In this document: positions 1 through 12,215 of the stretch, one piece after another | Numbering within the stretch: the stretch's first letter is position 1 | How the letters are laid out: every line of letters begins with the position of its first letter | Source: Bidens hawaiensis | Taxonomy: Eukaryota; Streptophyta; Magnoliopsida; Asterales; Asteraceae | Assembly: GCA_021521415.1 (NCBI GenBank) | Contig: JAIQDT010001107.1 | Coordinates: 434,001 to 498,000 of the forward strand | Length of the DNA: 64,000 nt | Reading direction: 5' to 3' | Position numbers and translations under genes: made by a program | The notes under the pieces: model-generated | The model's input: only the letters and a program-made list of their open reading frames with translations | The model's database searches: none | What the model was told of the DNA's origin: nothing

Positions 1-3000
1 GAGCCGTAGAGCAAACTGAGTATGGGTCGAACCACGGAATCGGATCAGAGGTTCGGTCTTGGAGACTTCCATACAATATTTTATAAACATACGAAAGATT
101 CAGATCAATAAGTATGACCTGACGACACCCCGCGGCCCTTTCGAAATTTTGCTTGTATTGTCAAAGGGGTATGTTCACCGAGCTGGAGAAAAAACAGAGT
201 ATGGGTTGAACCACTGAATCGGATCGAAAATTCGGTTTTGGAGACTTCCACACAATATATTATTACCCCACGAACGAATCGGATCAATCGAAATTTTGCA
301 GTGTTGCCAAAGGGGTATGTTCACCAAGCCGGAGAAAAAACTGAGTATGGTCGAACCACTGAATCGGATAACAAATTGTGTCTTGGGGACTTCAATACAA
401 TATATTATTACCCCACGAACGAATCGGATCAATAATTAGGCCCTGACGTCACCCCGCGGCACATTCGAAATTTTGCCAGTGTTGCCAAAGGGGTATGTTC
501 ACCGAGCCGGGGAAAAAACTGAGAATGGGTCGAACCACTGAATCAGATCAGTAATTTGGTCTTGGTGACTTCCATACAATATTTTATTACCCCACGAAAA
601 AAGCGAATCAATAATTATTCCCTGACGCCCCCACGCGGCCAGTTTTTCCAAAGGGGTATGTTCACTAAGCCGGTAGAAAAAACTGACTATTGGTCTAACC
701 AGTGAATCGGATTAGAAATTCGTCTTGGAGACTTCCATACAGTATTTTATAAACATACGAAATAATAGAATCAATAATTATGCCCTGACGCCACCCCGAA
801 GCCTGATCAAAATTTTGCAAGTACTGCCAAAGGGGTATGTTCACTGAGCCGGAGAAAAAACTGAGTACTGGTTGAACCACTGAATCGGATAAGAAATTCG
901 GTCTTGGAGACTTCCATACAATATATTATTACCCCACAAAAAATCGGATCAATAATTATGCCTTGACGTTACCCCGCGGCTCGTTCGAATTTTTGACAGT
1001 ATTGCCAAAGGGGTAGGTTCACCGAGCCGGAGAACAAACTGAGTATGGGTCGAACCACTGAATCGGATCAGAATTTCGGTCTTGGAGACTTCTATACAAT
1101 ATATTATTACCCCACGAAAGAATCGGAAAAATAATTATGCCCTGACGTTACACCGCGGCCCGTTCGAAATTTTGACAGTATTGGAAAAGGGGTATGTTCA
1201 CCGAGTCGGAGAAAAAACTGAGTATGGGTCGAACCACTGAATCAGATTAGTAATTTGGTCTCGGTGATTTCCATACAATATTTTATTACCCCACGAAAAA
1301 AGCGAATCAATAATTATTCCCTGACGCAACCACGCGGCCAGTTTTTCCAAAGGGGTATGTTCACTAAGCATGTAGAAAAAACTGACTATTGGTCTAACTA
1401 GTGAATCGGATTAGAAATTCGTCTTGGAGACTTCCATGCAATATTTTATAAACATACGAAATAATGGTATCAATAATTATGCCCTGACGCCACCTCGCAG
1501 CCCATTCAAAATTTTGCAAGTATTGCCAAAGGGGTTTGTTCTCTGAGCCGGAGAAAAAACTGAGTATGGGTTGAACCACTGAATCGGATAAGAAATTCGG
1601 TCTTGGAGACTTCCATTCAATATATTATTACCCCACAAAAGAATCGGATCAATAATTATGCCTTGACGTCACCCCGCGGCTCGTTCGAAATTTTGACAGT
1701 ATTGCCAAAGGGGTATGTTCACCGAGCCGGAGAACAAACTGAGTATGGGTCGAACCACTGAATCGGATCAGAATTTCGGTCTTGGAGACTTCCATACAAT
1801 ATATTATTACCCCACGAACGAATGGGAGCAATAATTATGCCCTGACGTCACCCCACGGCCCGTTCAAATATTTGCCAGTATTGCCATAGGGGTATGTTCA
1901 CCGAGCCGGAGAACAAACTGAGTATGGGTCGAACCACATAATCGGATCAGAAATCCGGTCTTGGAGACTTCCATACAATATATTATTACCCCACGAATGA
2001 ATCAGATCAATAATTATTCCCTGACGTCACCCCGCGGCACGTTCAAAATTTTGCCAGTGTTGCCAAAGGGGTATGTTCACCAAGCCGGAGAAAAAACTGA
2101 GTATGGGTCGAACCACTGAATCAGTTCAGTAATTTGGTAATGGTGACTTCCATACAATATATTATTACCCCACAAAAAATCGGATCAATAATTATGCCTT
2201 GACGTTACCCCGCGGCTCGTTCGAAATTTTGACAGTATTGCCAAAGGGGTAGGTTCACCGAGCCGTAGAGCAAACTGAGTATGGGTCGAACCACGGAATC
2301 GGATCAGAGGTTCGGTCTTGGAGACTTCCATACAATATTTTATAAACATACGAAAGAATCAGATCAATAAGTATGACCTGACGACACCCCGCGGCCCTTT
2401 CGAAATTTTGCTTGTATTGTCAAAGGAGTATGTTCACCGAGCAGGAGAAAAAACAGAGTATGGGTTGAACCACTGAATCGGATCGAAAATTCGGTTTTGG
2501 AGACTTCCACACAATATATTATTACCCCACGAACGAATCGGATCAATCGAAATTTTGCAGTGTTGCCAAAGGGGTATGTTCACCAAGCCGGAGAAAAAAC
2601 TGAGTATAGTCGAACCACTGAATCGGATAACAAATTGTGTCTTGGGGATTTCAATACAATATATTATTACCCCACGAACGAATCGGATCAATAATTAGGC
2701 CCTGACGTCACCCCGCGGCACGTTCGAAATTTTGCCAGTGTTGCCAAAGGGGTATGTTCACCGAGCCGAAGAAAAAACTGAGTATGGGTCGAACCACTGA
2801 ATAAGATCAGTAATTTGGTCTTGGTGACTTCCATACAATATTTTATTACCCCACGAAAAAAGCGAATCAATAATTATTCCCTGACGCCACCACGCGGCCA
2901 GTTTTTCCAAAGGGGTATGTTCACTAAGCCGGTAGAAAAAACTGACTAGTGGTCTAACCAGTGAATCGGATTAGAAATTCGTCTTGGAGGCTTCCATACA

Positions 3001-6000
3001 GTATTTTATAAACATACGAAATAATCGAATCAATAATTATGCCCTAACGCCACCCCGAAGCCTGTTCAAAATTTTGCAAGTACTGCCAAAGGGGTATGTT
3101 CTCCGAGCCGGAGAAAAAACTGAGTACTGGTTGAACCATTGAATCGGATAAGAAATTAGGTCTTGGAGACTTCCATACAATATATTATACCCCACAAAAG
3201 AATCGGATCAATAATTATGCCTTGACGTAACCCCGTGGCTCGTTCCAAATTTTGACAGTATTGCCAAAGGGGTAGGTTCACCGAGCCGGAGAACAAACTG
3301 AGTATGGGTCGAACCACTGAATCGGATCAGAATTTCGGTCTTGGAGACTTCCATACAATATATTATTACCCCACGAACGAATGGGAGCAACAATTATGCC
3401 CTGACGTTACCTCGCGGCCCGTTCAAATATTTGCCTGTATTGCCAAAGGGGTATGTTCACCGAGCCGGAGAACAAACTGAGTATGGGTCGAACCACATAA
3501 TCGGATCAGAAATCCGGTCTTGGAGACTTCCATACAATATATTATTACCCCACGAACGAATCAGATCAATAAATATTCCCTGACGTCACCCCGCGGCACG
3601 TTCAAAATTTCGCCAGTGTTGCCAAAGGTGTATGTTCACCGAGCCGGAGAAAAAACTGAGTATGGGTCGAACCACTGAATCAGTTCAGCAATTTGGTCAT
3701 GGTGACTTCCATACAATATTTTATTACACCACGAAAAAATCGGATCAATAATTATTCTCTGACGCCACCACGCGGCCCTTTCGAATATTTGCAGTTTTGC
3801 CAAAGGGGTATGCTCACCGAGCCGTAGGGCAAACTGAGTATGGGTCGAACCATGGAATCGGATCAGAGGTTCGGTCTTGGAGAATTCCATACAATATTTT
3901 ATAAACATACGAAATAATCGGATCAATAATTTTGACCTGACGACACCCAGCGGCCCTTTCGAAATTTTGCTTGTATTGTCAAAGGAGTATGTTCACCGAG
4001 CCGGAGAAAAAACTGAGTATTGGTTGAACCACTGAATCGGATCGAAAAATCGGTCTTGGAGACTACCATACAATATATTATTACCCCACGAACGAATCGG
4101 ATCAATCGAAATTTTCCAGTGTTGCCAAAGGGGTATGTTCACCAAGCCGGAGAAAAAACTGAGTGTGGGCGAACCACTGAATCGGATAAGAAATTCGGTC
4201 TTTGGGACTTCTATTCAATATATTATTACCCCAAGAAAGAATCGGATCAATAATTAGTCTCTGACGTCACCCCGCGGCACGTTCGAAATTTTGCCAGTGT
4301 TGCCAAAGGGGTATGTTCAACGAGCCGGGGAAAAAACTGTGTATGGGTCGAACCACTGAATCAGATCAGTTATTTGGTCTTGGTTACTTCCATACAATTA
4401 TTTATTAACCCTCGAAAAAAGCGAATCAATAATTATTCCCTGACGCCACCACGCGGCCAGTTTTTCCAAAGGGGTATGTTCGCTAAGCTGGTAGAAAAAA
4501 CTGACTATTGGTCTAACCAGTGAATCGGATTAGAAATTCGTCTTGGAGACTTCCATACAGTATTTTATAAACATACCAAATAATCGAATCAATAATTATG
4601 CCCTGACGCCACCCCGCAGCCCGTTCAAAATTTTGCAAGGATTGCCAAAGGGGTATGTTCTCCGAGCCGGAGAAAAAACTGAGTATGGTTTGAACCACTG
4701 AATCGGATAGAAAATTCGGTCTTGGTGACTTCCATACAATATATTATTACCCCACGAACGAATGGGAGCAATAATTATGCCCTGACGTCACCCCACGGCC
4801 CATTCAAATATTTGCCAGTATTGCCAAAGGGGTATGTTCACCGAGCCGGAGAAAAAACTGAGTACTGGTTGAACCATTGAATCGGATAAGAAATTAGGTC
4901 TTGGAGACTTCCATACAATATATTATACCCCACAAAAGAATCGGATCAATAATTATGCCTTGACGTCACCCCGCGGCTCGTTCCAAATTTTGACAGTATT
5001 GCCAAAGGGGTAGGTTCACCGAGCCGGAGAACAAACTGAGTATGGGTCGAACCACTGAATCGGATCAGAATTTCGGTCTTGGAGACTTCCATACAATATA
5101 TTATTACCCCACGAAAGAATGGGAGCAATATTTATGCCCTGACGTCACCCCGCGGCCAGTTAAAATATTTGCCAGTATTACCAAAGGGGTTTGTTCACCG
5201 AGCCGGAGAACAAACTGATTATGGGTCGAAACAACATAATCGGATCAGAAATCCGGTCTTGGAAACTTCTATACAATATATTATTACCCCACGAACGAAT
5301 CAGATCAACAATTATTCCCTGACGTCACCCCGCGGCACGTTCAAAATTTTGCCAGTGTTGCCAAAGGGTATGTTCACCGAGCCGGAGAAAAAAATGAGTA
5401 TGGGTCGAACCACTGAATCAGATCAGTAATTTGGTCATGGTGACTTCCATTCAATATTTTATTACCACACGAAAAAATCGGATCAATAATTATTCCCTGA
5501 CGCCACCACGCGGCCCGTTCGAACATTTCCCAGTTTTGCCAAAGGGGTATGCTCACCGAGCCGAAGAACAAACTGAGTATGGGTCGAACCACAGAATCGG
5601 ATCAGAGGTTCGGTCTTGGAGACTCCATACAATATTTTATAAACATACGAAAGAATCGGATCAATAATTATGACCTGACGACACCCCGCGGCCCTTTCGA
5701 AATTTTGCTTGTATTGTCAAAAAAGTATGTTCACCGAGCCGGAGAAAAAACTGAGTATGGGTTGAACCACTGAATCGGATCGAAAATTCGGTCTTGGAGA
5801 CTTGCATACAATATATTATTACCCCACGAACGAATCGGATCAATCGAAATTTTGCGGTGTTGCCAAAGGGGTATGTTCACCAAGCCGGAGAAAAAACTGA
5901 GTATGGTCGAACCACTGAATCGGATAAGAAATTCGGTCTTGGGGACTTCTATGCAATATATTATTACCCCACGAACGAATCGGATCAATAATTAGGCCCT

Positions 6001-6060
6001 GACGTCACCCCGCGGCACGTTCGAAATTTTGCCAGTGTTGCCAAAGGGGTATGTTCACCG
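1..6060. repeat. Higher-order units marked by a 146-bp deleted monomer
   Basis: A distinctive short monomer, in which gaatcggatcaat runs directly into cgaaattttgc, lies near 283, 2,542, 4,100 and 5,839. It lacks about 32 bp including the ccgcgg core. Intervals are about 2,259, 1,558 and 1,739 bp. Neighbouring monomers recur in the same order around each marker; for example, positions 1 to about 1,100 match 2,260 to about 3,360 at offset 2,259. This is a multi-monomer higher-order repeat whose copies have gained or lost whole monomers. The last three markers recur in the second 15-kb copy near 17,523, 19,081 and 20,820. Confidence 0.85.
2161..2254. repeat. Gene-conversion-like patch within copy 1
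   Basis: Outside this tract copy 1 and copy 2 are nearly identical. Inside it they belong to different monomer subfamilies. Copy 1 has the cacaaaaaatcgg, gccttgacgttacc and gggtaggttc features, while copy 2 has ttttattacc, ttctctgacaccacc and tatgctcacc at 17,142-17,235. The copy 1 version matches the monomer at about 923-1,024 with a single visible difference. Length is unchanged, so this is a replacement and not an insertion. The homologous monomer at about 3,720-3,820 resembles copy 2, which suggests copy 1 is the changed one. Confidence 0.8.
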
Positions 6061-9000
6061 AGCCGGGGAAAAAACTGAGTATGGGTCGAACCACTGAATC
6101 AGATCAGTAATTTGGTCTTGGTGACTTCCATACAATATTTTACTACCCCACGAAAAAAGCGAATCAATAATTATTCCCTGACGCCACCACGCGGCCAGTT
6201 TTTCCAAAGGGGTATGTTCACTAAGCCGGTAGAAAAAATTGACTATTGGTCTAACTAGTGAATCGGATTAGAAATTCGTCTTGGAGACTTCCACACAGTA
6301 TTTTATAAACATACGAAATAATCGAATCAATAATTATGCCCTAACGCCACCCCGCAGCCTGTTCAAAATTTTGCAAGTACTGCCAAAGGGGTATGTTCTC
6401 CGAGCCGGAGAAAAAACTAAGTACTGGTTGAACCACTGAATCGGATAAGAAATTCGGTCTTGGAGACTTCCATACAATATATTATTACCCCACAAAAAAT
6501 CGGATCAATAATTATGCCTTGACGTCACCCCGCGGCTCGTTCGAAATTTTGACAGTATTGCCAAATGGGTAGGTTCTCCGAGCCGCAGAACAAACTGAGT
6601 ATGGGTCGAACCACTGAATAGGATCAGAATTTCGGTCTTAGAGACTTCCATACAATATATTATTACCCCACGAACGAATGGGAGCAATAATTATGCCCTG
6701 ACGTCTCCCCGCGGCCCGTTCAAATATTTGCCAGTATTACCAAAGGGGTATGTTCACCGAGCCGGAGAAAAAACTGAGTATGGGTCGAACCACTGAATCA
6801 GATCATTAATTTGGTCTTGGAGACTTTCATGCAATATATTATTACCCTACAAAAGAATCGGATCAATAATTATGCCTTGACATCACCCCACGGATCGTTC
6901 GAAATTTTGACATTATTGCCAAAGGGGTATGTTCACCGAGCCGGAGAACAAACTGAGTATGGGTCGAACCACTGAATCGGGTCAGAATTTCAGTCTTGGA
7001 GACTTCCATACAATATATTATTACCCCATGAACGAAGGGGAGCAATAATTATGCTCTGACGTCACCCCACGGCCCGTTCAAATATTTTCCAGTATTGCCA
7101 AAGGGGTTCACCGAGCCGGAGAAAAAACTGAGTATGGGTCGAATCACTAAATCGGATCAGAAATTCGGTCTTGGGGACATCTATACAATATATTATTACC
7201 CCACGAACAAATCAGATCAATAATTAGGCCCTGACGTCACCCCGCGACACGTTCGAAATTTTGCAAGTGTTGCCAAAGGGGTATGTTCACTGAGCCGGAG
7301 AAAAAACTGAGTATGGGTCGAACCACAAAATCAGATCAGTAATCGGTCTTGGTGACTTCCATACAATATTTTATTACCCAACGAAAAAATCGGATCAATA
7401 ATTACTCCCTGACGCCACCACGCGGCCCGTTCGAATATTTGCCAGTTTTGCCAAAGGGGTATGCTCACCGAGCCGTAGAACAAACTGAGTATGGGTCGAA
7501 CCACGGAATCGGATCAGAGGTTCGGTCTTGGAGATTTCCATACAATATTTAATAAACATACGAAAGAATCGGATCAATAATTATGATCTGACGCCACCCC
7601 GCGGCCCTTTCGAAATTTTGCTTGTATTGCAAAAGGAGTATGTTCAACGAGCCGGAGAAAAAACTGAGTATGGGTTGAACCACTGAATTGGATCGAAAAA
7701 TCGGTATTGGAGACTTCCATACAATATATTATTACCCCACGAACGAATCGGATCAATAATTCTGCCCTGACGTCACCCCGCGGCACGTTCGAAATTTTGC
7801 AAGTGTTGCCAAAGGGGTATGTTCACCGAGCCGGAGAAAAAAACAGAGTATGGGTCGAATAACTGAATCGGATCAGAAATTCGGTCTTGGGGACTTCTAT
7901 ACAATATATTATTACCACACGAACGAATCAGATCAATAATTAGGTCCTGACATCACCCGCGGCGCGTTTGAAATTTTGCCAGTGTTGCCAAAGGGGTATG
8001 TTCACTGAGCCGGAGAAAAAACTGAGTTTGGGTCGAACCACTGAATCAGATCAGAAATTTGGTGTTGGTGACTTCCATACAATAATTTATTACCCCACGA
8101 AAAAAGCGGATCAATAATTATTCCCTGACGCCACCACGCGGCCAGTTTTTCCAAAGGGGTATGTTCACTAAGCCGGAAAAAAAAAACTGACTATGGGTCG
8201 AACCAGTGAATCGGATCAGAAATTCGGTCATTGAGACTTCCATATAATATTTTATAAACATACGAAAGAATCGGATCAATAATTTTGCCCTGACGCCACC
8301 CCGAAGCCCGTTCAAAATTTTGCAAGTATTGCCAAAAGTGTATGTTCTCCGAACCGGAGAAAAAACTGAGTATGGGTCGAACCAATGAATCGGATAAAAA
8401 ATTCGGTCTTGGAGACTTCTATACAATATATTATTACCCTAAGAACGAATGGGAGCAATAATTATGCCATGACGTCACCCCGCGACCCGTTCGAATATTT
8501 ACAAGTATTGCCAAAGGTGTATGTTCACTGAACCGGAGAAAAATGTGAGTATGGGTCGAACCACATAATCGGATCAGAAATCCAGTCTTGGAGACTTCCG
8601 TACAATATATTATTACCCCACGAACGAATCAAATCAGTAATTAGGCCCTGGCGTCACCCCGCGGCACGTTCAAAATTTTGCCAGTGTTGCCAAAGGGGTA
8701 TGTTCACCGAGCCGGAGAAAAAACAGAGTATGGGTCAAACCACTGAATCAGATCTGTAATTTGGTGTTGCTGACTTCCATACAATATTTTATTACCCCAC
8801 GAAAAAATCGGATAATAATTATTCCCTGACGCCACCACGCGGCCCTTCGAATATTTGCCAGTTTTGCCAAAGGGGTATGTTCACCGAGCCGGAGAACAAA
8901 CTGAGTATGGGTCAAACCATGGAATCCGATCAAAAGTTCGGTCTTGGAGACTTCAAAACAATATTTTATAAACATAAGAAAGAATCGGATCAATAATTAT

Positions 9001-11852
9001 GACCTGACGCCACCCCGCGGCCCTTTCGAAATTTTGCTTGTATTTCCAAAGGAGTATTTTCACCGAGCCGGATAAAAAATTGAGTATGGGTTGAACCACT
9101 GAATCGGATCGAAAATTCGGTCTTGGAGACTTCCACACAATATATTATTACCGCACGAACGAATCAGATCAATAATTATGCCTTGACGTCAACCCGGGGC
9201 CCGTTCGAAATTTTGCCAGTGTGGCCAAAGTGGTATGTTCACCGAGCCGGAGGAAAAACTGAGTATAGGTTGATCCACTGAATCGGATCAGTAATTTGGT
9301 CTTGGTGACTTCCATACAATATTTTATTACCCCACAAAAAAAGCGGATCAATAATTATTCCCTGACGCCACCATGCGTCCCGTTAGAATATTTGCCAGTT
9401 TTGCCAACGGTTATGCTCACCGAGCCGGAGAAAAAACAGAGTATGGGTCGAACCACTGAATCGGATCAGAAGTTCGGTCTTGGAGACTTCCATACATTAT
9501 TTTATAAACATACGAAAGAATCGGATAAATAATTATGCTCTGACGCCACCCCAAAGCCCGTTCATAATTTTGCAAGTATTGCCAAAGAGGTATGTTCTCC
9601 GAGCCGGAGAAAAAACTGAGTATGGGTCGAACCAATGAATCGGATAAGAAATTCGGTCTTGGAGACTTCCATACAATATATTATTAACCCAAGAACGAAT
9701 CAGATCAATAATTAGGCCCTGACGTCACCCCGCGGCACGTTCGAAATTTTGCCAGTGTTGCCAAAGGGGTATGTTCACCGAGCCGGAGAAAAAACTGAGT
9801 ATGGGTCGAACCACTGAATCAGATCAGTAATTCGGTCTTGGTGACTTCCATACAATATTTTATTACCCAACGAAAAAATCGGATCAATAATTACTCACTG
9901 ACGCCACCTCGCGGCCCGTTCGAATATTTGCCAGTTTTGCCAATAGGGTATGCTCACCGAGCCGTAGAACAAACTGAGTATGGGTCGAACCAAGGAATCG
10001 GATCAGAGGTTCGGTCTTGGAGACTTCCATATAATATTTTATAAACATACGAAAGAATCGGATCAATAGTTATGATCTGACGCCACCCCGCGGCCCTTTC
10101 GAAATTTTGCTTGTATTGCCAAAGGAGTATGTTCAACGAGCCGGAGAAAAAACTGAGTATGGGTTGAACCACTGAATCGGATCGAAAAATCGGTCTTGGA
10201 GACTTCCATACAATATATTATTACCCCACGAACGAATCGGATCAATAATTCTTCCCAGACGTCACCCCGCGGCACGTTCGAAATTTTCAAGTGTTGCCAA
10301 AGGGGTATGTTCAACGAGCCGGAGAAAAAAACAGAGTATGGGTCGAATAACTGAATCGGATCAGAAATTCGGTCTTGGGGACTTCTATACAATATATTAT
10401 TACCCCACGAACGAATGAGATCAATAATTAGGCACTGACATCACCTCGCGGCGCGTTCGAAATTTTGCCAGTGTTGCCAAAGGGGTATGTTCACTGAGCC
10501 GGAGAAAAAACTTAGTTTGGGTCGAACCACTGAATCAAATCAGTAATTTGGTGTTGGTGACTTCCATACAATAATTTATTACCCCACGAAAAAAGCGGAT
10601 CAATAATTATTCCCTGACGCCACCCCGAAGCCCGTTCAAAATTTTGCAATTATTGCCAAAAGGGTATGTTCTCCGAGCCGGAGAACAAACTGAGTATGGG
10701 ACAAACCATGGAATCGGTTCAGCAGTTCGGTTTTGGAGACTTCCAAACAATATTTTATAAACATACGAAAGAATCGGATCAATAATTATGACCTGACGCC
10801 ACCCCGCGGCCCTTTCGAAATTTTGCTTGTATTTCCAAGGGAGTATTTTCACCGAGCCGGAGAAAAAACTGAGTATGCGTTGAACCACTGAATCGGATCG
10901 AAAATTCGGTCTTGGAGACTTCCCTACAATATATTATTACCCCACGAACGAATCGGATCAATAATTATGCCTTGACGTCACCCCGGGGCCCGTTCAAAAT
11001 TTTGCCAGTGTTGCCAAAGTGGTATGTTCACCGAGGCGGAGGAAAAACTGAGTATGGGTTGATCCACTGAATCGGATCAGTAATTTGGTCTTGTTGACTT
11101 CCATACAATATTTTAATACCCCACAAAAAAAGCCGATCAATAATTATTCCCTGACGCCACCATGCGTCCCGTTCCAATATTTGCCAGTTTTGCCAAAGGG
11201 TTATGTTCACCGAGCCGGAGAAAAAACTGAGTATGGGTCGAACCACTGAATCGGATCAGAAGTTCGGTCTCGGAGACTTCCATAAATTATTTTATAAACA
11301 TACGAAAGAATCGGATAAATAATTATGCCCTGACGCCACCCCGAAGCCCGTTCATAATTTTGCAAGTATTGCCAAAGTGGTATGTTCTCCGAGCCGGAGA
11401 AAAAACTGAGTATGGGTCGAACCACTGAATCGGATAAGAAATTCGGTCTTGGAGACTTCCATACAATATATTATTACCCCACAAATGAATCGGATCAATA
11501 ATTATGCTTCGACGTCACACCGCGGCCCGTTCGAAATTTTGACAGTATTTCCAATGGGGTATGTTCACCGAGCCGGAGAAAAAACTGAGTATGGGTCGAA
11601 CCACTGAATCAGATCAGTAATTCGGTCTTGGTGACTTCCATACAATATTTTATTACCCCACGAAAAAATCGGATCAATAATTATTCCCTGACGCCACCAC
11701 GCGGCCCGTTCGAATATTTGCCAGTTTTGCCAATGGGGTATGCTCACCGAGCCGTAGAACAAACTGAGTATGGGTCGAACCAAGGAATCAGATCAGTGGT
11801 TCGGTCTAGGAGACTTCCATACAATATTTTATAAACATACGAAAGAATCGGA

Positions 11853-12215
11853 TCAATAATTACTCACTGACGCCACCACGCGGCCCGTTCGAATATTTGC
11901 CAGTTTTGCCAATAGGGTATGCTCACCGAGCCGTAGAACAAACTGAGTATGGGTCGAACCAAGGAATCGGATCAGAGGTTCGGTCTTGGAGACTTCCATA
12001 TAATATTTTATAAACATACGAAAGAATCGGATCAATAGTTATGATCTGACGCCACCCCGCGGCCCTTTCGAAATTTTGCTTGTATTGCCAAAGGAGTATG
12101 TTCAACGAGCCGGAGAAAAAACTGAGTATGGGTTGAACCACTGAATCGGATCGAAAAATCGGTCTTGAGACTTCCATACAATATATTATTACCCCACGAA
12201 CGAATCGGATCAATA
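11853..12215. repeat. Segment duplicated from about 9,884-10,246, replacing copy 2 sequence
   Basis: These roughly 362 bp match 9,884-10,246 at offset 1,969, apart from point differences and a lost G (gtcttgagac for gtcttggagac). The corresponding place in copy 2 holds 1,781 unrelated-subfamily bases at 26,835-28,616. Both edges lie in sequence common to all monomers. It records either a second unequal exchange plus deletion, or a long conversion event, after the 15-kb duplication. Confidence 0.8.
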
